This document shows, piece after piece, positions 56,301-64,000 of a stretch of 64,000 nucleotides of DNA. The DNA is taken from assembly GCF_963678635.1 (NCBI RefSeq), contig NC_087067.1:27099547-27163546 (forward strand), in the 5' to 3' direction. This DNA is from Symsagittifera roscoffensis. Taxonomy: Eukaryota; Xenacoelomorpha; Acoela; Convolutidae. The translations under genes were made by a program, and so were the position numbers. Every line of letters begins with the position of its first letter. The first letter of the stretch is position 1. A model generated the notes under the pieces. The model was not told where the DNA came from. It was given only the letters and a program-made list of their open reading frames with translations, and ran no database searches.

Positions 56301-57282
56301 AAAGTTTGTTGTGTGCACTTGAAGGATGAGCCTGTAAACCGACAGGCGAAGGAGCAGACATACGTTAGAAAGGCCTGTTCAGGTGTCCTGATTATGGATT
56401 TTTGGTCGAAGTGGAGCTGTATTTTCCTCGACATTCGAAGCTTTTGGATTTTACCGGTGATCGCTTAATCTTCAAAACTTGTAAGAAAAAAACTTTTAAG
56501 CCTTAATGCTATAAACTCGACAACGACGTTCTATATCAAAATCCGACTCAAAGCTGCGAACCATATTTTTTCTCGATACTGAAAAATTTGGACTGGTTTG
56601 GTAACTACTTTTTCTCGAAACTCAAAACTCGTGGATTAGTTTAATTGAACTGAAATACGTGCAATTGGTACATAGACATTGGTCCTTGTGATCGGAACAT
56701 GGACAGCGGGTACTATACTAATTAATGAAATTAATGAACCGATGTAGGATGACTCGAACCCGCCGACCGAAAAATTCAAAAAGAAAATTGTGAAAAAATA
56801 TCAATTATTGCAAAATTTCCACAAAATAACCCCCAGAACTCTGCTCGTAAATCCATCAAATAAACGGTTTCATTGTTGTGTTAATTGGTCTGGTAAGGTG
56901 ATATTAAGTAGGTTAAGTTGCAATTTTTCGGCCTCAGGTTTTTTCCGTGTGGGTTATTGGAATTCAACCGACCTACTTAATTGCCAGCCCGATTGGTAAG
57001 ACACCTGAGTTGGTGTGCGTATTTGTTCTTCCTAGGAGCTAGTTCGTTACATCACGCGCTTCGCATGTTTCCCGCACCGTCGCAAAAGCGCGTGAAAGAG
57101 ACTTGCTTCACGAACCCCGGTTTAAAATTGAACTTCAACGCTGAGGACTCGCAGAATACTATTCAGTTCTACTTGATTTTTTTCTATCCCTACGAACCGA
57201 CCTTGTCATTTGGTACGACTCCATTAATAATACCATAAGTAACCATAGCAGTAATAATAACCGTAGACTAAGTACTGAGTAA
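56301..57282. other. Mixed DNA, slightly GC-richer, no firm gene
   Basis: A plus-strand frame at 56981-57238 (85 codons, SSLHHALRMFPAPSQKR inside) has no recognisable domain and is not adjacent to splice signals that I trust. The tRNA-like half at 56745-56775 lies here. Confidence 0.4.
56745..56775 (-). other. tRNA-like 3' half (B-box), minus strand
   Basis: The minus strand reads CGGCGGGTTCGAGTCATCC, with GGTTCGAGTC as B-box. It resembles the plus-strand fragment at 55603-55630 and points toward it, so the pair is inverted about 1.1 kb apart around the minisatellite. No A-box was seen. Confidence 0.4.
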
Positions 57283-57648
57283 CTTACAAATTTGTTATTA
57301 AGGAAAAAGCACAAGATCTGTGCAATCGTTTACTGCCAACGAAGCGGTACTGAGGATAAAGGGAAGCAATTAGTTGGAACAGGTGTTCTCGTGCTTAATG
57401 TGGTCAAATACTTTTGTTCCAAGCGTAAGGCCAAGGACCAGGTACTCATTTAGAAAAACACGGAGCTTCACCAGTTCCCTTGTCTTGAGTTAAAGACTCT
57501 CATCTTGTTAAGGCGTTATTGTGTTAGCCTCAGCGCCCTCAAAAACCGTAAGAAGCGGAAACATTTACCACTTAAGAACCAAAAAGCCAAAGAAAACAGG
57601 CCTAAAGCAAAAGCTTTAGGAATTCAAGTTATTACCCCTGAAGGTTAA
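57283..57648 (+). pseudogene. Lysine-rich open frame with one internal TAG
   Basis: The frame runs 121 sense codons from 57283 to the TAA at 57646, interrupted once by TAG at 57451-57453. It reads KHKICAIVYCQRSGTEDKGK before the stop. The downstream part has KNRKKRKHLPLKNQKAKENR and ends LGIQVITPEG. Base and codon use are more gene-like (GC-richer) than the flanks. There is no ATG at a sensible place. I do not recognise a family. A recent pseudogene, a retroposed cDNA piece or an exon of a larger gene are all possible. Confidence 0.35.
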
Positions 57649-58090
57649 GCTTTTTGTGATAATTCTCTCGTAATTTAATAAGGACTGCAATGTTTCAAGG
57701 TGTTTAGCGCTTGTTTTATATAGCAAGGAATATATAAGTCCTTCTCATTAATAGCTTGAATCTTCCTCGTCTCCAATTTAGCCAACTTGCCATTTGTCGT
57801 CTTTTTTGTCTCCGAGGCCTTGTTCCGTTCGTATAAAGAGCCCTTTTCGAGCTTGCGACTCGTTGTTTGAGCTTCCTTGAACTTTAAACTTTTCCACTCA
57901 CAATTATCTTTGCAAAAAAATTTAAAAGTGTGGATTTTGAATGTCACAATAGCTAGAGTTGATTGTTTATGTCATACAAATAAATTATTCTAATAAGGTT
58001 CTTTCTTTTTAACTTATAAAGCATACAGCAAATACATTCGGTAAAAGCATGGTAGAAAAAAACATAAAAGATTAAATAATGGATTGATAG
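57649..58090. other. AT-rich DNA, nothing recognised
   Basis: A minus-strand frame at 57675-57947 (lysine- and glutamate-rich) has no support beyond composition. Satellite monomers begin at about 58090. Confidence 0.4.
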
Positions 58091-58526
58091 CTTGATTTGC
58101 TTAGTTTGATCAAAAATTTCCAAAGCTGAGTTGGTTTTTGAAGTAACTTGACATATTTTAAAAGTGCACAGCTTTGAAAGCTTGCTGAGAAAAACTTTAA
58201 TTTTTTTTTGCGAGCTGATTTAGTCCTCGAAATTTCTGGCAACTTCCCAAAGTTTCATAGCTTTCTTCGAAAATTACAGCTTTTCGCGAACTGATTGGAT
58301 CTATGAAATAACTTGAAATATTACAATGTTTCATAGCTTTAAACTGACTAGGAAAAACTTGAAATTTTTGTGAACAGATTCGATCTACGAAAACAATTGA
58401 AGGAATCAATTTTAATTTAGCTTCAATAGAAAACTTAGAGCTTTTCCCGTACTGACTCGGTTTATGAAATAACTTGAAGTTTTCAAAGTTGCATAGCTCT
58501 ATTAGCTTGTATTAAATGAATGACAC
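58091..58526. repeat. 84-base satellite array
   Basis: Monomers matching 7690-8110 and 10925-11186 position by position (GCGAACTGATTGGATCTATG, then GTACTGACTCGGTTTATGAA). This shows that the whole composite at this end is a copy of that at the left end. Confidence 0.88.
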
Positions 58527-58690
58527 GTTTTCAGCATCAGGCCTAATGTTTAAGCGGTTATCGAGCACAACGTTTGAAACGGCTGAGATCAGTAGTTTAA
58601 GAATCACTCAGAGCAAGAAACAGAGCGAGATGAACTCGATTCAATTTTACGGCTAGGCAGCACTTGCCCATTTTTTGTCCAAAAAATTGC
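58527..58690. repeat. Block A, copy 3
   Basis: Same as 8125-8290 and 11187-11350, with small changes such as GGCTAGGCAGCACTTGCC for GGCTAGACAGTACCTGCC. Confidence 0.85.
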
Positions 58691-60800
58691 GTTTACAGAT
58701 TCATTTCAGTCTGGAACGAATCACTTAAAAACAGCAACCTCTATGCTAAGAAAAAAAAATTTTGCAAACCGGCTCGGTCTATGAAATAACTGGAAATGTT
58801 TCAAAGTTCCATAGCTTGAAAAGCTTGCCGAGAAAAACTTAAACTTTTCGTGAAATGATTCAGTCTACAAAATAACTAGAATTAATTCATAATTTCATAG
58901 CTTCTACAGCTTGCTTAGAAAAACTGAAAATTTTCGGTTACCAATTCAGTTTATAAAATAACTTGAAATTATATAAAATTTCATAGCTTGATGAAAATCT
59001 TGCGTAGAAAAACTCAATTTTTTCGCAAACGGTTCAGTTTATGAAATAACATGAAATAATTGAAGGTTTCATAGCTTTAAAAGATTGCTTAGAAAAACTT
59101 CAATTTTTATGCGAACCGATTTGGTCAACAAAATAACTTAAAAGTTTCAAAGTTTCTAAGCTGCTTAGAAAATTTTTTTTTCACAAATTGATTCGGTTTA
59201 TGAATTAACTTGAAGTTTTTCAAAATTTATAGCCTAAAAAGCTTGCTTAGAAAAACTTGAATTCATAGCGAACCGATTCGGTCTACAAATTAACTTGAAA
59301 TAATTTGAAGTTCCATAGCTTTGAACCTTGCTTAAAATAAATTAAATTTTTTGCGAACCAATTTCCTCAATAAAATCTCTTGGAAAAAATCAAAGTTTCA
59401 TAGCCTCCACAATTTGCTTAGAAAAAGTTAAGCTTTCTGCGAACCAATTTGGTCTATAAAATAACTTGAAATAACTTCATACCTTCAAAATTTTAGTTAG
59501 AAAATTTCCATTTTTTTGCAAAACAATTCAATTCAGTCTATGAAATAATAGGTAATAAAACAAAATGTCCTAACTTTAAAAGCGTGCTTAGAAAAACGAC
59601 TTAGCTTTTGTGAAAGATTCGGTTTACAAGATAACTTGAAAGACTTCATGTTTTATTATCTTGATTAGCTTGCTGAGAAAACTTTCAAACTTTTCGCGTA
59701 CTGATTCGGCTTATGAAATGACTTGGACTATTTCAAAAGTTGCCTATCTCTATTAGCTTGCCTAGAAGAGCTTAAATTTTTCGCTTTTAACATTTGCTTT
59801 GAAAAACATAAGCTTTCTGCAAACCGATTCGGCCTATAAAATAAATTTAAATAACTTGAAGTTTAATCGCTTCAAAATTTTGCTTAGAAAACTCTTTTTT
59901 TTTGCAAAACGATTCAGTCTATGAAATGATTTGTAATAAAACAAAAAGTCATATATTTAAATACAAAGTTTTTGTGAAAGATTCGGTATACGAAGTAACT
60001 TGAAAGAATTCATGTTTTATTATCTTGATTAGCTTAATGAGAAAACTTCTAAATTTTTCGTGTGCTGATTCGGTTTATTAGCTTGTCTAGAGGAGCTTAA
60101 ATTTTTCGCAAACTGAGACAAGACAGTCTATGAACTTACTCATGAAGGTATTTTTTAAGTCTCGTAGTTTTTGAAGTTTCGAAGAGCTTCAATTTTTCGA
60201 ATAGCTTGCTTAAAGAAAATTTTTGCGAACCGATTTGTTTCATTGAAAAACTTCAATTACGTCAAAGTTTCATAGGTTCAATAACACCAGAAAAACAGTT
60301 TGCCATACGGTCAACTTTTTGAAAAAATTTGAATTATTTTAAGTTTCATAGCTTAAACAGCTTCCTTAGAAAAACTTATTAGTCTATAAAACATCTGGAA
60401 ATAACTCAAAGTGTCATAGCTTAATAGTTTGCTTCAAAAAACTTATACTTTTTAAGAACGTAATCTCTGTGAAGTAACTTGAATTGTTTCATTTCATAAC
60501 TTGAATAGCTTACTAATAAAAACTTCAAGTTTTTGCAAGCTTGCTTAAAAAACATAACTTTTTTGCTTATTGCTTCGCTCTATGAATCAACTTGAAATTT
60601 TTCAATTTTTTTTTGCTTGAATAGCTTCCACATAGAACCCTCAAGTTGCGTCATCCAATTTGCTTCATGAAAAATTTGAAAATATCTCAAAGTTTCATAC
60701 CTTGAATTGCTTGCTTAGAAAAAAAATTTTCGGGAACCGATTCGTTTTATAAAGCCTAAAGTTTTTCAAACCGATTTACGATATGGCCTAACTTGAAATT
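58691..60800. repeat. 84-base satellite array, expanded
   Basis: Equivalent to 11351-12810 but about 650 bases longer, so eight or so more monomers are present. Extra stretches such as 59340-59640 and 59780-60060 contain a local duplication (GCAAAACGATTCAGTCTATG and AGATTCGGTATACGAAGTAA type segments). The array length is thus variable between composite copies. Confidence 0.88.
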
Positions 60801-61870
60801 GTTCAAAGTTTTTTTTTGCTTCGACAGCTTGATCAGAACAGCAACTAATTTTTGGCGAGCCAATTGATTATTGGAGTTAGGCTTGCTAGTTTCGGTGTTG
60901 GTGTTATTTTACATCCACCTTCGGGCGATAAAATTTAAATTTTTTCAAAAACATTTTTGGCGCCAAGATCAATTAGTTTTGAGAAACATTCGGACCAAAA
61001 AAACTTCCATAAGTTTCACAAAAATGGCATTTAAAGTTTTTATTTTTTGAAACACTTGCTTGCAGCGCAGAAAAATTCTGCAAAATAAGTTTTTCATAGT
61101 GTTTTGAAAATTTGGTTAGCCGAAAAAGATGCCGACAAACTTTTTGAGCCTTTTTTTAAATCCCTCTGCAAAAAAAAAACAAGAAAGCTATGCCTTGGGT
61201 GGTCGGTCAGTTGGTCAAATATCCGAGGGAAGGAACAGTTCTCGCTCCTCTGCCCCTGCTGACCGGTCTAGCTTCAAAATTAAATGTCGTCCTGGTCTCC
61301 TGGTTTTAAACTGTAAGATGAAGGAAGTGTATGGACTTTGAAATAATAGTGAAGAATGTATTTTGACGACAATACTTTGATCCAATGGGTGTCTATTATG
61401 CCAGAATCAACCTGCGCAAGTAGTTCTAGTTCCAAGGGTTTCGTTTTTTTTTTTGAAAATCTCAATGCTGTTTTAAGTTCATCAAATCGGAGTGCAGACC
61501 AGCTAAAACTAGTCTAGTGTATGAAGAGCGGCCAAAAATTTCTCAAGCCTTTCTTCCCTATTACACAATTTTACCGAACTATACAAAACTTTACAGAAAA
61601 TTACATTAATGCTATATAAAAGATAATTTCGCAACTGCTCTCATATTTGGCTGCATTATCTGCCGCTAGTTTAGACTTGGATTTATTTATGTACCATCAC
61701 AATTTTCTGAGAGATTCAAGAAGTTTATAACAATTTGGACTTTAAGTAAGAAAATGTGTATTTGAATTTTGGAAATGAAAGGTGTCTTTTTTTAATTATC
61801 TTCCGTTTTCGCCATCTCAGGTGCTCTAAGTCCGCTATTCAGATTATTTTTCTCTTAATTGTTCTTCATA
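60801..61870. repeat. Block B, copy 3
   Basis: Third copy of block B, closer to copy 2 (12811-13890) than to copy 1. It includes the hAT-MITE-like relic (about 60955-61190). A minus-strand frame of about 60 codons is shared with copy 1 at 10306-10488 but is broken in copy 2. I therefore do not call it a gene. Confidence 0.85.
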
Positions 61871-64000
61871 AACAATCGATGGTGACGTACAGACGAGAAA
61901 AGCGATGAAATTTAGGAAGTCCTTTAAATTTTAATCTCCAACCGCTCACTTTGCCCAAAAATCATTAAGAAACAGTGCTTCATTGCATTAATATTTGGGC
62001 AATGTTATTATCTCTAACGCTTTTGTTATGGTCTGTTTAGAGTTCGCATAAAGCGGAACCTTTACGTCACAAAATAAACGATCAAAACAGCAACTTCTGA
62101 AATAATTTTTCTATTCATTTGGTAACAAAAATTGGTTCGAAATTAAGACCATTCATCAATTTTTGCTTTTATGATGACTGAGGCACACGTGAAGTGATTT
62201 GGCCCGTAGCTGCACTTAGTTTGGTCTGATTTCTGACATAGTTCTGAATCAATGCGGGATCTTTCCACCCTTGGGACTATTTTGTGGCTTCCTAATTTTA
62301 CCCCTAAAAATCTCAACTTAATAACACTCTCTCCGTCCTAAGTCCGGGCCATAGAAAGTGCCATCCAGTCCGATTTAAGAGGCGAAAGTCAATTAACGGT
62401 ACGTGAAAATGAGAACGGCCTTAGTTAGCAATCATCATTTTTGGAATTTTTGCGAATTAAAAAAATGAGAGAGGGGGGGGGGGGGGGTGGGGGATATAGA
62501 GTTCAATCATTGCAAAAGTTTAGATGACAACCATTGAAATAAAGACAAAACACGCAACTTGAAGCACTTCTTAGAAAAGAAAAATTCAGCGAAAACAAAA
62601 GATTTAGTGTATAACTTACTTTTTGTTTTTTAACGCTGTAAAAAATGATAAGAATTTTAAATCTGCACTTTCACCGGTAGGGTAGAAGACGTAGTTAGGA
62701 TAAAAAACTGGGTAACCGGGTCCGGCTGGTCCTTTGTTTGACAGGAAAAAAGAATTGCGCCGGTTGGGGAACGGAGCGCGCTATAGACTCAAGTTGAAAT
62801 AAAGCTGCAATTAAATTAATTCTTCCCTTTTGACTTTTAAATTTGTCCCTTAAGATCCAAATTTGACTTGCCATTGGCGTTTTTCAGAGAGAACTCGTTC
62901 CAGATTTAAACACTTATTTCTTCCTGAAAAAAACCTGAAAAGACTCCCATTAAACCTGATTAGACCTGAAAATAACTGTCCAGTTCCAAAAAACAGCCGC
63001 TCAATTCAGGGAAAACCCGCTGCCACAATTGATAGAATTCGCGAAAGTTGGACGCTGCCATTGATAACATGCTACGGGCTGTCAGTTTTTAATTAGTCAA
63101 AACTGAGCAGCTTTTTCTGCTTTGTTTTCTAATAGATCTTCGGTCTTTACTGCAGAAAATTTCAAAAAGGTGAGAAAGTATTTTCATTTTTTAGAATTTG
63201 CTGAATTTATTTGGCATCAGCTGTGACCAGTGTAACACTGTTTGTTCGCCTCCAAGCAGTAACAAAAACTTGAAAAAAGGTAAACTTTGGCTTAAATTTT
63301 TGACGATTTAGAACGCCTGTTCAGTCGAAGTGCCCACGTTTTTAAGACATTGAAATGCAACCGATATGTTAGCTCTCGAACTAAGTCAAAAAACCAAAAA
63401 AAAAATTGCACAAGACAGTTCAAACTTCCAATTTATAATTTAGTAAAACAGTCAAACTCATTCCCAATGATAAATGTTGAAATATAAATCGAATTCAAAA
63501 ACTGGTTGAGCTCACACTGGAACAAAAATCTACACAAAGGCAAAGCAGAACTTCGCACCGATTACAAAAAAAAAGAAACAGGAAAAACTTAAAAAGGAAA
63601 CTCTTTGCCAAACCTAGCAAAAATTTATTTGGCAGTTCATCAGACTTGAAGTTAATTTAGAAAAGCATAGTCAAGAATTATAGCAAAACCCCCAAATAAA
63701 CAAGGTTAGCCCGTTGCTGTGCAAAAAGCACAGAATTTTCCGACCTCACTCACGGGAAAAAAGTTTTTCTTCAAGTCAGTGTCTTTTCTTGTAGGTCGTA
63801 TGATAATAGAATTATACAAAAGCGTAGAAAGATAGTGATTAAAGCTTAAACCATAAAATTTTCTTTAAAAAAAAAACAAAAAATATGAAAAATTTTTCCA
63901 GAAAAAACTTTTTCAAACTTTTGCACTTAAAATTTCAAATTTTTCGAAATTTCTTTTTGCCAGACATACTTCAAACAAAGCTTCCAAAGAAGTAATTTTA
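61871..64000. repeat. Block C, copy 2 (cut by window end)
   Basis: Nearly identical to 13891-16010 throughout, including the poly-G run (62470-62486) and the TATAGACTCAAGTTGAAATA segment. The last bases AAGCTTCCAAAGAAGTAATT match 15969-15988 with one change. The window stops about 270 bases before the point where the Ty3/gypsy element sits in copy 1. Confidence 0.88.

Noticed and set aside
55925-56434. 169-codon minus-strand frame with FGQL repeats and overlapping plus-strand frames
   Set aside because: The frames are periodic translations of the GGCC minisatellite, open on both strands because the unit lacks stops.
57005-57080. tRNA-like CCCGATTGGTAAGACACCTG string
   Set aside because: It resembles an A-box region, but no B-box follows within the normal distance and no cloverleaf closes.
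58091-60800. CRISPR-like regularly spaced repeats
   Set aside because: Repeats and spacers are both diverged versions of one 84-base monomer, with no conserved direct repeat, no unique spacers and no cas genes. The genome is animal.
62863-63096. 77-codon frame in block C with a lysine/arginine-rich stretch
   Set aside because: In the sister copy near 14865-15100 the frame is shifted by one base and contains a TAG, so it is not maintained.

Overview
The window is AT-rich nuclear DNA from an animal, most likely an invertebrate. I could not fix the species. The evidence is GT-AG introns of 137 and 173 bases, an intact Ty3/gypsy retrotransposon, decayed non-LTR reverse transcriptases, a hAT-type MITE with an 8-base target duplication, and long degenerate satellite arrays. 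There is no bacterial-style gene packing. Most of the window is repeat-derived, and most short open frames in it are chance frames in AT-rich repeats. No tRNA or rRNA gene and no CRISPR array was found.

Layout. 1-16000 is a composite repeat domain. Arrays of a degenerate satellite of about 84 bases alternate with unique-looking blocks (A, B and C below). It includes a near-identical 1882-base tandem duplication (about 961-4724) and three copies of a broken ORF1-like coding fragment. The same composite returns at 58100-64000, so the window is bracketed by two copies of one large repeat. 16268-22522 is a full-length Ty3/gypsy element with 216-base LTRs and one uninterrupted Gag-Pol frame. 22780-23600 holds a Helentron-like non-autonomous element beside a long inverted repeat. 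24212-24411 is an assembly gap of 200 N. 25230-29646 holds two copies of a 1.35-1.45 kb block. 30008-30800 (minus) has candidate coiled-coil exons.

31711-32938 is the most gene-like locus besides the retrotransposon. A 369-base unit carrying TATA box, signal-peptide exon and first intron is tandemly repeated in front of a three-exon gene for a small cysteine-containing secreted peptide. 34765-35536 is a foldback structure enclosing reverse transcriptase debris, and 37002-37442 is the hAT MITE. 42062-43713 and 50187-50720 hold four more Helentron-like copies. 43888-49345 is a partly duplicated minus-strand locus with the broken remains of what looks like a viral-type membrane glycoprotein gene, a proline/serine-rich frame and a 73-base perfect palindrome. 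51285-52400 is a cluster of short palindromic motifs. 54000-55400 (minus) is a decayed non-LTR reverse transcriptase. 55966-56300 is a GGCC-type minisatellite between two tRNA-like half sequences in opposite orientation.

How the parts relate. The retrotransposon is self-contained and could be young: its LTRs differ at only three positions that I see. The small-peptide locus shows gene birth by local duplication, with the breakpoint inside exon 2, so only the last copy keeps the cysteine-rich part. The remainder records repeated tandem duplication and transposon insertion, with no operon-like cooperation between genes. Homology calls to protein families are from recognition of motifs only; no database search was possible.
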